Assembly (NCBI GenBank): GCA_001787755.1
Contig: MFYJ01000004.1
Coordinates: 906-53,786 of the forward strand
DNA from: Candidatus Peribacteria bacterium RIFOXYB1_FULL_54_35
GTDB taxonomy: Bacteria; Patescibacteriota; Gracilibacteria; Peribacterales; Peribacteraceae
DNA length: 52,881 nucleotides
Reading direction: 5' to 3'
Shown here: positions 1 to 6,808 of the stretch, in pieces
Layout: every line of letters begins with the position of its first letter
Position numbering within the stretch: position 1 is the stretch's first letter
Made by a program: the position numbers and the translations under genes
Notes under the pieces: generated by a model
What the model was told of the DNA's origin: nothing
The model's database searches: none
Seen by the model: only the letters and a program-made list of their open reading frames with translations

Positions 1-59
1 ACAGGATTGCTCCTATACGCTTCTGAAGCGTACGCGTCTACCAGTTCCGCCACATCGGC
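1..59 (-). tRNA. tRNA-Leu(CAG), 3' part outside window
   Basis: The reverse complement starting at 59 reads as the 5' half of a leucine tRNA: acceptor strand GCCGATG, a D arm with GGCGGAACTGGTAGACGC, then the anticodon stem TACGC/GCGTA enclosing loop TTCAGAA, giving anticodon CAG. The variable arm begins before the window edge, and the T arm and 3' end are missing only because the window starts here. Confidence 0.9.
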
Positions 60-141
60 AATTGACAATAAAGAACGTAGTACTCCCTCTTTTGAGCATG
101 AGGAGTATACGCACACCGCTTATCTGTGCAATCATACAACC

Positions 142-2145
142 ATGCAGTTTCGCAGAAGCGTTGCTTCTCAGACAGTGTGTGTGTGGAGCGTGTTCGCACT
201 TCTTGCCCTGAGCGTTCTCTGGAAGGGGGGGAAGAGCCTGGAATCCACCTGGCTCCTCATGGGCATAGCCGGAGTAGTCACATTGTTCTCGTCTTGGAAG
301 CAAGGAAGGCAGGAGAGATGGCAGGGGATACCTCTGGTTCTCTGGTGGGGTGTTCTGCTCTTCGTTCTCTGGACGGTGGCAAGCTATTTCCAGTCTTCCA
401 CAGGGAATTACGGGTTCGATGAAGTACTGCGGACGGGAGCACTCAGCCTCCTCTTCTTCTGGGTGCTGCGGATTTCCCAATCTCCGGACGGCAGAGCGTA
501 CCAATACTTCATGCTGCGGCTCATCCGCATAGTAGGGGCCATCACTCTTGCTGCCTGTGCGGTAGGACTTTTGGTCTACGTTCTCCAGCCGGTTGACCGC
601 TCCGTCGGGACGTTCTTCGACCATCGTTTCCATACCGATTACTGGCCGAACGCTTGGGCTCAGTACCTGCTGCTCGCGTGGCCGCTTGTGTACTACTGGG
701 CCTTCCGGACATGGGTGTTCCAGAGGTTCAATACCCTGACGGTGGTGGAAGTGCTCTGCCGGTCTTTTGTTGTTGCGATGGTCATTGGCTGTCTGTTCCT
801 CAGCTACTCCCGCGGGGGATTCATTGTCTTTGGGGGGCAGCTTCTGCTCTGGTTCCTTCTCTACTACTTCAGTACCCGCGCAGCGTTTCCACGGAAGAAG
901 ATTGCCATTCTTGTTCTGCTTATTGGTTCCATGGCTTTCGGTGTGTTCTCTCTGGCTAACAGCCTTCGCCATGATTTCTACGCGGTGCAGTCCGTGGCGG
1001 AGAAGGTGACACTCTCTTCCGCGGAGGGGGCTTCCTCCGTGACGGAGCGTGTGCAGTTCTGGGAGCAGGCTTTGGAACTTGCAAAGGAGCGTCCGCTCTT
1101 CGGTTGGGGCCCGTACAGTTTCCGCTTCGTACAGTCGCGCATGCAGACTTCGGTCCTTGCGACTTCCGACCATCCGCACAATGTGTTCCTCAAACTTGCT
1201 GCTGAGCGGGGGGTGGTGGCTATGGTGCTCTTTGTCCTGGTGCTCGGCTTCGTCTTTCTGCGTGGGATGAAGAGCGAACTTGAGCGCAAGAGGGAGAATA
1301 CGCATCACTCTCCCCTTGGGATTGTACTCATTGTCGCTCTCGCAGGGGTTCTTGCGCACAATCTCATAGACTACAACCTCCAGTTCGTGGGGATCGCACT
1401 TCCTTTCTGGTTGCTCCTCGGGCTGCTTGCCGGGCGTGTCTCCTACGAGGAGACCCGCAAGGTGTCTGCGAATCTTTCGAGGGTGGTGGAAGCCCTTCTT
1501 GTGGTGTTGTTGTTGCTCGCTGCCTTCCTTGAAGGCGGGTACCTCGTTCTCTCCTCCCTGGGACGCCATGCGGAGGCGGCGGGAGATACTGCAGCAGCGC
1601 TTACGTGGTATGAGCGTGCGAAAGGGGAATGGTTCAGCCGTGATCTCCACCTCAGCCGTGCAAAGCTTCTCTCTGAGCAGGGCCGCCATGAGGAAGCGAA
1701 AGCAGCGGTGGAAGAGTACTTCACACAGAACAGGGAGGATGCAAGGGCGTGGAAACGCTTGGGTGAAATAGAAGTTGCTCAGGGCAACGCCGGTGCCGCG
1801 AAGGAAGCGTATACACAGGCATACACGCTTGGCCGTTTCAATGATATTGGCATCACGGAAGGCCTTGTAGAGGTACTGTTGCTGCAGGGTGACCGCCAGC
1901 AGATCGATCAGCGGCATCCCGAGTTCGAGAGCCTCCTCCAGAGCTTTGGCAACGCGATTGTCCTCAATACGCACTTCATTGCACTCTCGCCGAACGTCGA
2001 AGCATTCATTCGCCTTGCGGATCGTTTTGCACAGCTCTATCCCGAGAATGCGCCCCTCTACGTCGTGCTCGCTGCGCGGGCAGACCATAATGCCAAGCTG
2101 GAGCGGGAGCGGATTGCCGCCCGCCTGCCTGGGTTCCTGTGGTAG
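142..2145 (+). CDS. O-antigen ligase/polymerase-like membrane protein with C-terminal TPRs
   Basis: The 667-residue product has about 12 hydrophobic helices in its first ~480 residues, then a soluble tail with TPR-like helices (for example EEAKAAVEEYF and AAKEAYTQAY). This is the layout of Wzy_C/WaaL-type O-antigen ligases or polymerases, which transfer or polymerise lipid-linked glycans at the outer face of the membrane. A Wzy_C-like signature, DHPHNVFLKLAAERG, follows GWGPYSF. The upstream frame stays open back into tRNA-Leu, so the ATG at 142 was chosen as the first start outside the tRNA; no clear Shine-Dalgarno precedes it. The gene converges with the minus-strand gene whose stop abuts at 2146. 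The family call is firm; ligase versus polymerase versus protein glycosylation cannot be told from sequence alone. Confidence 0.8.
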   Translation: MQFRRSVASQTVCVWSVFALLALSVLWKGGKSLESTWLLMGIAGVVTLFSSWKQGRQERWQGIPLVLWWGVLLFVLWTVASYFQSSTGNYGFDEVLRTGALSLLFFWVLRISQSPDGRAYQYFMLRLIRIVGAITLAACAVGLLVYVLQPVDRSVGTFFDHRFHTDYWPNAWAQYLLLAWPLVYYWAFRTWVFQRFNTLTVVEVLCRSFVVAMVIGCLFLSYSRGGFIVFGGQLLLWFLLYYFSTRAAFPRKKIAILVLLIGSMAFGVFSLANSLRHDFYAVQSVAEKVTLSSAEGASSVTERVQFWEQALELAKERPLFGWGPYSFRFVQSRMQTSVLATSDHPHNVFLKLAAERGVVAMVLFVLVLGFVFLRGMKSELERKRENTHHSPLGIVLIVALAGVLAHNLIDYNLQFVGIALPFWLLLGLLAGRVSYEETRKVSANLSRVVEALLVVLLLLAAFLEGGYLVLSSLGRHAEAAGDTAAALTWYERAKGEWFSRDLHLSRAKLLSEQGRHEEAKAAVEEYFTQNREDARAWKRLGEIEVAQGNAGAAKEAYTQAYTLGRFNDIGITEGLVEVLLLQGDRQQIDQRHPEFESLLQSFGNAIVLNTHFIALSPNVEAFIRLADRFAQLYPENAPLYVVLAARADHNAKLERERIAARLPGFLW

Positions 2146-2781
2146 CTATACGCCGAATGTGTGCAGCGTATTCGTAAAGGCCTCCTTTGGGATTCGCAGC
2201 GACGCATCCATAAGAGCCGATCGTATGCCCTCTGTGACCTCGGGGATTTGGCTGACCGTGAAGACGGCAATGTGGAGTGTTCCTTCGCATTGTGTAAGCA
2301 CGATACGGCGAACGGAGGTTTCTGCCGTGCGGATGAGATCTGTGATGTGTCCGAGGTTTAGAGGGGTATCGCCTGTTTCTATACTGGCTTCAATGCGGTG
2401 TGGCATATCTCCGTGGAGCGCATCTGCCATATTGAGCTCTTCCATGGTATCGCCGTACTCGCACTGCGCTATGTGGACGTCTGCATTCGAAAGAGCGGCA
2501 ACGACGCCCCGTAGGGAGCCTTCTTTGGCCGTTTCAACCTCGAATGAGAGCACCATCCTCCCGTTTGCGTCTGTATTCGGGAGCAGGGAGCCTGTCACAT
2601 TATTCCGATCGGCAATGCCGTCTGCCACTCTGTCGAGATCGGTATCCGGTCCTGCGGTGACGACAAAATGGCTCAGAAGAACAAAGGAAGAAGTTTGCAG
2701 ATTGTAGTAGACTACGTCCTGAGCGCAAAGAGGGCTCCTGGCATATTTCTGCGCTTTTCCGCATTTTCCCACTGTTCCCAT
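2146..2781 (-). CDS. hypothetical protein
   Basis: This 211-residue reading frame has protein-like composition (mixed acidic, basic and aliphatic residues), while the overlapping plus frame is Ser/Arg-rich and looks like a shadow. I do not recognise a family. After a weakly hydrophobic segment (SFVLLSHFVV) the rest is soluble, with no signal peptide or clear motif. The only ATG upstream of the conserved-looking body is at 2781; a GTG at 2772 is the alternative. The ATG shares two bases with the start of the divergent lipoprotein gene at 2780, which is unusual and makes the exact start uncertain. The stop abuts the preceding plus-strand gene. Confidence 0.5.
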   Translation of the reverse strand: MGTVGKCGKAQKYARSPLCAQDVVYYNLQTSSFVLLSHFVVTAGPDTDLDRVADGIADRNNVTGSLLPNTDANGRMVLSFEVETAKEGSLRGVVAALSNADVHIAQCEYGDTMEELNMADALHGDMPHRIEASIETGDTPLNLGHITDLIRTAETSVRRIVLTQCEGTLHIAVFTVSQIPEVTEGIRSALMDASLRIPKEAFTNTLHTFGV

Positions 2782-3310
2782 GAGAAAACTTCTCCCTGTG
2801 CTCCTGATGGTTTCCGGTATTCTTCTTTCGGCTTGTGGAAAGGAACCGGAGGAGTTTCCGGCCGGGACGACGAGGGAGGATTGGACTGAGCAGATTGACA
2901 TCGCCATGCCGGATGGGAAAGAGATTACGGACAGGGTCCACGGCAAAGAGCTCTGGTTTGCCATTGCTCCCATCTATGCCGTGAGCGAGGAGCCTGCAAA
3001 CGGCGTGACGCAGGCCCATTTCTTTGAAGACGGGACGTACCTGCACAATCTGAAGGTGAATGTGACGCGGAATGAGGAGAGTTTCTTCTACGAAGGGTGG
3101 GTGGCGAAATCCGGGGATCCCTCCGAATGGGTGAGCCTGGGACATTTGAGCAGCCACTTCGGGGATGCGCGGCACGGCGTGCAGTTCAGGGAGAAGCAGG
3201 CTCTGCGCGGGTATCTGCAGGTGAAAGTGACGAGGGAACGGGATGACGGTGACCCTTTGCCGGGGTTGCTCCTTGCCGAGGGGACACTGAAAGTGACGGA
3301 ACGACCGTGA
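2780..3310 (+). CDS. lipoprotein of unknown function
   Basis: The 176-residue product begins with a lipoprotein signal peptide: MRKLL, a hydrophobic core and the lipobox LSAC with Cys at about residue 20. Lgt, encoded at 30.9 kb, would modify such a cysteine. The mature part is soluble and hydrophilic with many Glu, Asp and Arg residues; residues ~60-170 look like a small beta-rich domain (KELWFAIAPIYAV, ASGE-poor). I do not recognise a named family. The start is fixed by the signal peptide. No convincing Shine-Dalgarno or promoter was seen, and the start overlaps the divergent gene on the other strand. Confidence 0.75.
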   Translation: MRKLLPVLLMVSGILLSACGKEPEEFPAGTTREDWTEQIDIAMPDGKEITDRVHGKELWFAIAPIYAVSEEPANGVTQAHFFEDGTYLHNLKVNVTRNEESFFYEGWVAKSGDPSEWVSLGHLSSHFGDARHGVQFREKQALRGYLQVKVTRERDDGDPLPGLLLAEGTLKVTERP

Positions 3311-3313
3311 AAA

Positions 3314-3377
3314 GTCACTGGTCGCTAGTCACAAGTCACTTGTCTCCTGTCTTTGTGTCTGATTAGCGACCAGTGAC
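3314..3377. repeat. 14-bp perfect inverted repeat with nested ACAAGT/ACTTGT stem
   Basis: GTCACTGGTCGCTA at 3314-3327 is exactly complementary to TAGCGACCAGTGAC at 3364-3377. Between them ACAAGT (3331-3336) and ACTTGT (3338-3343) form a second small palindrome. The motif is itself built of reiterated AGTCAC/GCGAC words. No run of T follows, so this is not a simple terminator. Confidence 0.8.
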
Positions 3378-3841
3378 GTCCGACCGGCGATGAGCGATTA
3401 GTACTGTACGCTCACCGCTGCCTGATTTTTGGTGCTAAAAAGTCTCTTGTCCTCAGGGTGTGCTTGGGAGCACGGGAGAGGCTTTGTGCACTCACTGGTT
3501 GCCTGATGTGTTTCTTTGTAGTGAGTGGGCTTCCGGTGTTTCATCCTTCCTCCTTCTCTAGCCGAGGGTGGGGAGGCTCAACACCATGCTCAGAGTGAAC
3601 GCGGTGATGAGGAGAGCGTGCATCAGCACGACATTGGATGAAACGCGGTGGCTAAGCTGTTTCACGAGTATTATCATACGGGTTTGCGTGGGAGGGGGGC
3701 AGTGTACGGATGGGCGTCTTATTGTCCAGTGCTACTTGGGTACATTTTGTAGTCAGAGGTACCGGGGGATAGAAAGTAATCTTTTTGGCTTCAATTAGGG
3801 CTGAAACCTAAATATTTCCCCAGGAAAGCTGGGGAGCATAG

Positions 3842-3864
3842 TTTGAACAAATTTTTTGTTCAAA
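3842..3864 (-). terminator. possible 3' hairpin of cimA
   Basis: TTTGAACAAA (3842-3851) and TTTGTTCAAA (3855-3864) form a perfect 10-bp A/T-rich stem with a 3-nt loop, about 65 nt beyond the cimA stop on the minus strand. A second stem, CCCCAG/CTGGGG, follows at 3834-3818. Neither ends in a clean U run, so the terminator role is only suggested by position. Confidence 0.35.
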
Positions 3865-3927
3865 AATGGTGAAATTATGGTGCTTTCGCAGATGGAGAAT
3901 GGCTTCAGTTAGCTCATCCTGCATTGA

Positions 3928-5550
3928 TTAGCCGTGATCTATCTGCCCATTCATTTCGTGCTTGAGGATGCAGTAATGGATGGCGTCGCACATGGCCTCC
4001 GTATTCGCTGCAAGTTCGTCTGTACCCACACCGGTGGTGTAGAACCTCTCCCCATAATAGGAGAATTCAACAACAACCTGCACTTCTGATGCTGTTCCTT
4101 CGCCGGAAGGGAGATTGGTTGCTCTGTAGTTCTCCAGCTTTAAATCCTGCATAACCGGAAATCTTTCACCAAGTGCTTTTGCAAAGGCAATGCTCATGGC
4201 ATCCACTGTTCCATCGTCGCTATGTCCGTTGAATTTCGTTGCTTCCGCGTCTCCGTTGACCTTGATCCAGAGGGTAGCGATCGCTCCACTGTCTGAAGCG
4301 TCCACGAATTTATGCCTTGTAACCACAAAGCGGGGTTCAAACATCTGTAGTTCACGCAGGCAGAGCAGCAGAAACGATGCTTCGGCATCACGGTACCGGA
4401 TACCCCTCGATTCCTCTCTTTTGAGGATTGCGAGCATTCTTGCCCTATTTTCAGGGCGGGAAAGGATCTCGGCTGCCTCTGGAGAAATTGCCTTCGTCCT
4501 TGCCAGGAATTCATCGATATTGCCTAGTCCGGATACCTTGGAGAGAATGCTCCTGCTGCGGTTTCCTACGGCTTCTGCTGGCATGAACTGATTCGCCAAC
4601 GGGTCGCGTTGATTCCCCCGGACATGCTGCCCCGCTTTGTGCGTAAAGGCGTCCGCTCCGACGAATGGAGCGTTATCAGGCACTCTGACCTGAAGAATTT
4701 CTGCCACTTCGTGGGCTGTGGGGGTAATGGCGGCCATGTTCGGCACTGTTCGGTAGCCGCGTCGCCACAAGTTCGGCAGTACCTTGCTATGGTCAACATT
4801 TGCCACCCGCTCGCCGTATCCAAGCCATGTTCCCTGGTAGTGCCTTGCGCCCGCTTCTATGCCTGCAAGCGTGTTTGCTGTCGCTAAATCTGCATCATCA
4901 TGCATGTGGAGGCCTACAACGATGCCATTTCCGATTGCCTGGATTGTCGCACGGGTAATTTCGTGTACTTCTTCCGGGAATGTGCCACCCTTCGTATCGC
5001 ACAGTACCACTCTCCGTACTCCGGCTTCTATAGCGGTTCTCAGCGCTTCCAGTGCATACTCGGGATCCTGCTTGTATCCGTCGAAGTAATGTTCAGCATC
5101 GAATGTGAGATCCTCTCTGCCCTGACTGCGTAGAAAGCCGAATGTATCGCGTATCATTGCGAGATTCTCCGCTGCGCTCACCCTCAGTACTGCCTCAGCC
5201 TGCTGCCGGGATGATTTCCCGACTATCACCAGAGCCGGTGCGCCCGATTCCAAGAGGGCCCTGAGACCGGGATCGTCTTCTGCTGCTGTGTCACCCCGTC
5301 GAGTGGCGCCGAAAGCGGCAAGTATGGTATGGGTCAGTTCTTGAGGATTCTCTCTGAAGTACGCAAATACCGCTCTGTCTGCGTCGCTGGACTCAGGGAA
5401 CCCCGCTTCTGTGTAGTCTATGCCAAATGCGTCGTTTACCCTGGCGAGCCTGATTCTCTGATATGCGGTCAGATTGAGGAGCGGTGATTGATCCTGGTCT
5501 CTCGGGGTGTCCAGGATTTCGATGGCCTTTGGGTCAGCGTCAAGTTTCAT
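3928..5550 (-). CDS. cimA: (R)-citramalate synthase
   Basis: The 540-residue product matches the citramalate synthase/HMGL-like family in length and order: a DRE-TIM catalytic barrel (residues ~8-290) followed by a LeuA-type allosteric dimer domain (~390-530). Citramalate synthase condenses pyruvate and acetyl-CoA, opening the threonine-independent route to isoleucine. Visible motifs are the metal-binding HMH at 215-217, GYGERVANVD at 244-253 and AAFGATRRG at 78-86, the last typical of CimA rather than LeuA. The usual TLRDGEQ appears here as TPRDQDQ (15-21); Arg17 and Asp18 are kept but the Gly-Glu is changed. No Shine-Dalgarno precedes the ATG. The upstream isoleucine attenuator independently supports CimA over 2-isopropylmalate synthase. 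No other branched-chain gene lies in the window. Confidence 0.85.
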   Translation of the reverse strand: MKLDADPKAIEILDTPRDQDQSPLLNLTAYQRIRLARVNDAFGIDYTEAGFPESSDADRAVFAYFRENPQELTHTILAAFGATRRGDTAAEDDPGLRALLESGAPALVIVGKSSRQQAEAVLRVSAAENLAMIRDTFGFLRSQGREDLTFDAEHYFDGYKQDPEYALEALRTAIEAGVRRVVLCDTKGGTFPEEVHEITRATIQAIGNGIVVGLHMHDDADLATANTLAGIEAGARHYQGTWLGYGERVANVDHSKVLPNLWRRGYRTVPNMAAITPTAHEVAEILQVRVPDNAPFVGADAFTHKAGQHVRGNQRDPLANQFMPAEAVGNRSRSILSKVSGLGNIDEFLARTKAISPEAAEILSRPENRARMLAILKREESRGIRYRDAEASFLLLCLRELQMFEPRFVVTRHKFVDASDSGAIATLWIKVNGDAEATKFNGHSDDGTVDAMSIAFAKALGERFPVMQDLKLENYRATNLPSGEGTASEVQVVVEFSYYGERFYTTGVGTDELAANTEAMCDAIHYCILKHEMNGQIDHG

Positions 5551-5573
5551 GAGGTGAAATGGTGATTACATAC

Positions 5574-5600
5574 AAAAAACCCCGGCTTACGTGCCCGGGG
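5574..5600 (-). terminator. attenuator terminator upstream of cimA
   Basis: On the minus strand CCCCGG (5600-5595) pairs with CCGGGG (5585-5580), and a C/G pair extends the stem past one bulged base. Six T residues follow directly (5579-5574). This is a complete intrinsic terminator located between the leader peptide and cimA. Confidence 0.85.
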
Positions 5601-5668
5601 TGAAGTGGCTTTTTTACGTAGCAGCTACCTCCTCACGCCGAGCGCGGGAATAATGATGATGCTGCTAC
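5593..5668 (-). promoter_or_regulatory. isoleucine attenuator: alternative RNA pairings
   Basis: Four pairing segments can be read in the leader RNA. GTAGCAGC (5668-5661) pairs with GCTGCTAC (5625-5618), bracketing the Ile codons. GCTCGGCGTGAGG (5643-5631) pairs with CTTCACCCCGGGC (5605-5593) over 12 of 13 positions, counting two G-U pairs. This second pairing captures the 5' arm of the terminator and so is an antiterminator. A ribosome stalled at the Ile codons leaves the antiterminator arm free; one that reaches the stop codon covers it and lets the terminator form. This is the classical ilv/trp attenuation logic, inferred from pairing alone. Confidence 0.8.
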
Positions 5669-5687
5669 TAATGCTTAAAACCTGCAT
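5625..5687 (-). CDS. isoleucine-rich attenuator leader peptide
   Basis: The 20-codon frame encodes MQVLSISSSIIIIPALGVRR and stops at TAG. Four Ile codons in a row (ATC ATC ATT ATT), with a fifth Ile at residue 6, sit just before the antiterminator arm, as in ilv-operon leader peptides. It has no Shine-Dalgarno; the -10 box ends 11 nt before its ATG, so the transcript would begin within a few bases of the start codon. Its role would be to sense charged tRNA-Ile and control read-through into cimA. Confidence 0.85.
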   Translation of the reverse strand: MQVLSISSSIIIIPALGVRR

Positions 5688-5698
5688 TTGTTGGGGAA

Positions 5699-5726
5699 AT
5701 CCTACCCCTCCGCAGGAGGGAGTCAA
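5699..5726 (-). promoter_or_regulatory. cimA leader promoter with palindrome in spacer
   Basis: TTGACT (5726-5721) and TAGGAT (5704-5699) are spaced 16 bp apart. The spacer itself is an inverted repeat, CCCTCC-TGC-GGAGGG (5720-5706), which could be an operator. Transcription would start about 4-5 nt before the leader peptide ATG. Confidence 0.65.
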
Positions 5727-5776
5727 GGGTTTTTCTCATTGGTGAGCCAAATTTCTTTCTATACACTTCTGAGGCT

Positions 5777-6484
5777 ATGAAATCCTACCGTTACTACGAC
5801 ATAGTCATGGCCGCCTTCGTTGCCACGCTGCTTGTGAGCAACATTTCCTCTGCGGCGAAAATTGTCGATTTTAGGATCTCTCTCTTCACCATTCCACTTG
5901 TGTTCGATGCGGGGACGCTGCTTTTCCCTTTGAGCTACATTTTCGGAGATGTTCTCACTGAGGTGTACGGCTACGCCAGGGCCCGCAGGGTCATCTGGGT
6001 GGGATTTGTCTGTGCGGCGGTCATGAGCATCTATGTTCATCTCGTTGGGCGCATGCCGGGGGAGGCTGCGTGGCAGCAGTACGCAGGAGATGAGGCGTTT
6101 GCTGCCATCCTTGGCGGCGTGGGCAGTGGGGGCATCATCATTGCCAGTCTTGCTGCATACTTCTGCGGGGAATTCAGCAATTCTTTTGTGCTGGCCAAGA
6201 TGAAAGTGACCATGCGGGGCCGCAGGCTCTGGGTGCGCACCATCGGATCCACTCTCGTGGGACAGGCAGTGGACACGGTTGCATTCGTTTTCATCGCGTC
6301 TGCGTTTGGCGTTTTCCCCTGGGCTATTGCAGTGAGCCTGATTGTTGCGAATTTTCTCTTCAAAGTCTCCATCGAGGTGCTCTTCACCCCTCTCACATAC
6401 AGGATGGTCGGTTTCCTCAAGCACGCCGAGCACGAGGATTACTTTGACAGGGGGACAAACTTCAATCCGTTTCATCTGAGATAG
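5777..6484 (+). CDS. queuosine precursor transporter (YhhQ/VUT family)
   Basis: The 235-residue product has six to seven hydrophobic helices and matches the YhhQ (DUF165, VUT) family of membrane carriers, which import queuosine precursors such as preQ0/preQ1 for tRNA modification. Family-typical stretches are LLVSNISSAAK near the N-terminus, FPLSYIFGDVLTEVYGY at about 56-72 and GQAVDT near 163. The ATG at 5777 is preceded by GAGG six bases upstream and by TATACA at 5760-5765. It is divergent from the cimA leader, with about 50 bp between the two promoter areas. Import of a precursor would fit a reduced genome that does not make queuosine, but the rest of the pathway is not visible here. Confidence 0.88.
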   Translation: MKSYRYYDIVMAAFVATLLVSNISSAAKIVDFRISLFTIPLVFDAGTLLFPLSYIFGDVLTEVYGYARARRVIWVGFVCAAVMSIYVHLVGRMPGEAAWQQYAGDEAFAAILGGVGSGGIIIASLAAYFCGEFSNSFVLAKMKVTMRGRRLWVRTIGSTLVGQAVDTVAFVFIASAFGVFPWAIAVSLIVANFLFKVSIEVLFTPLTYRMVGFLKHAEHEDYFDRGTNFNPFHLR

Positions 6485-6514
6485 TTTTCTTCGTTGTGAA
6501 GCAGTGAGTTTTGG

Positions 6515-6541
6515 TAGACTGACTCAGTCGGGGTGTAGCTC
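6515..6541 (+). pseudogene. truncated 5' copy of tRNA-Pro with its own -10 box
   Basis: CGGGGTGTAGCTC at 6529-6541 repeats the first 13 bases of tRNA-Pro located 145 bp downstream. TGGTAGACT precedes it, with TAGACT (6515-6520) ending 8 bp before the copy, the same distance as TATACT before the intact gene. After 6541 the sequence diverges, so this is a promoter plus tRNA-5' fragment left by a duplication or insertion. Confidence 0.6.
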
Positions 6542-6644
6542 CAGCCTCCGTCCTTCTGGGGCGGACTACGGACGACAAGCAGTTTCCAGCCTGCGCTGAA
6601 GCTTTGGCTGGCAAGCCAACTTCGCTGCTCCTTCTTGCTTGGAG

Positions 6645-6665
6645 ACTGAAAGTTTCAGTTATACT
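6645..6665 (+). promoter_or_regulatory. tRNA-Pro promoter with 15-bp palindrome
   Basis: TATACT (6660-6665) lies 8 bp before the mature tRNA. Directly upstream ACTGAAA-G-TTTCAGT (6645-6659) is a perfect palindrome occupying the spacer region; TTGGAG begins 15 bp before the -10 box. Confidence 0.55.
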
Positions 6666-6673
6666 TGGTTCTA

Positions 6674-6750
6674 CGGGGTGTAGCTCAGTTGGCTAGAGCG
6701 CGCGCTTCGGGTGCGCGAGGTCGTGGGTTCGAGTCCCACCACCCCGACCA
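6674..6750 (+). tRNA. tRNA-Pro(CGG)
   Basis: The 77-base gene folds as a standard cloverleaf. Acceptor CGGGGTG pairs with CACCCCG, the anticodon stem CGCGC/GCGCG encloses TTCGGGT (anticodon CGG), and the T arm is GTGGG-TTCGAGT-CCCAC. CCA is encoded (6748-6750). Its 3' end is repeated at 7096-7115. Confidence 0.96.
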
Positions 6751-6752
6751 TT
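6733..6752 (+). repeat. left direct repeat (tRNA-Pro 3' end)
   Basis: These 20 bases (GTCCCACCACCCCG, then A, then CCATT) at the 3' end of tRNA-Pro recur at 7096-7115 with one mismatch (A to G). They bracket the GIY-YIG cassette like the direct repeats of a tRNA-targeting integrative element. Confidence 0.8.
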
Positions 6753-6753
6753 C

Positions 6754-6774
6754 GGCTTCGCCTTGGGCGAAGCC
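6754..6774. repeat. 9-bp hairpin after tRNA-Pro
   Basis: GGCTTCGCC (6754-6762), loop TTG, GGCGAAGCC (6766-6774) form a perfect stem immediately after the encoded CCA. It could serve as a tRNA terminator or as the left end structure of the GIY-YIG cassette; no T run follows. Confidence 0.7.
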
Positions 6775-6808
6775 TCATGGCAAGCCATTTCTGTGATAGA
6801 AATGCATT

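Larger units (their letters stand above)
3311..3927. other. non-coding stretch with inverted repeats
   Basis: These 617 bases between the lipoprotein stop and the cimA stop hold no convincing gene. The one longer frame (3568-3798, plus) has poor composition and no start signal. The region contains a 14-bp inverted repeat (3314-3377), a stem CCCCAG/CTGGGG at 3818-3834 and an A/T-rich perfect hairpin at 3842-3864. The last two lie just downstream of cimA on the minus strand. Confidence 0.6.

Noticed and set aside
13-2088. Long minus-strand open frame (691 residues) antisense to the O-antigen-ligase-like gene
   Set aside because: It is His/Glu/Pro/Arg-rich with no membrane or domain pattern, while the plus frame is a coherent polytopic membrane protein. 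It also ends inside tRNA-Leu.
3568-3798. 76-residue plus-strand open frame in the 3.3-3.9 kb gap
   Set aside because: Poor amino acid composition, no promoter or ribosome site and no recognisable feature; treated as non-coding.
5574-5687. T-box riboswitch as an explanation for the cimA leader
   Set aside because: No T-box consensus or stem I is visible in ~110 nt. The Ile-rich leader peptide and pairing arms explain the region fully.
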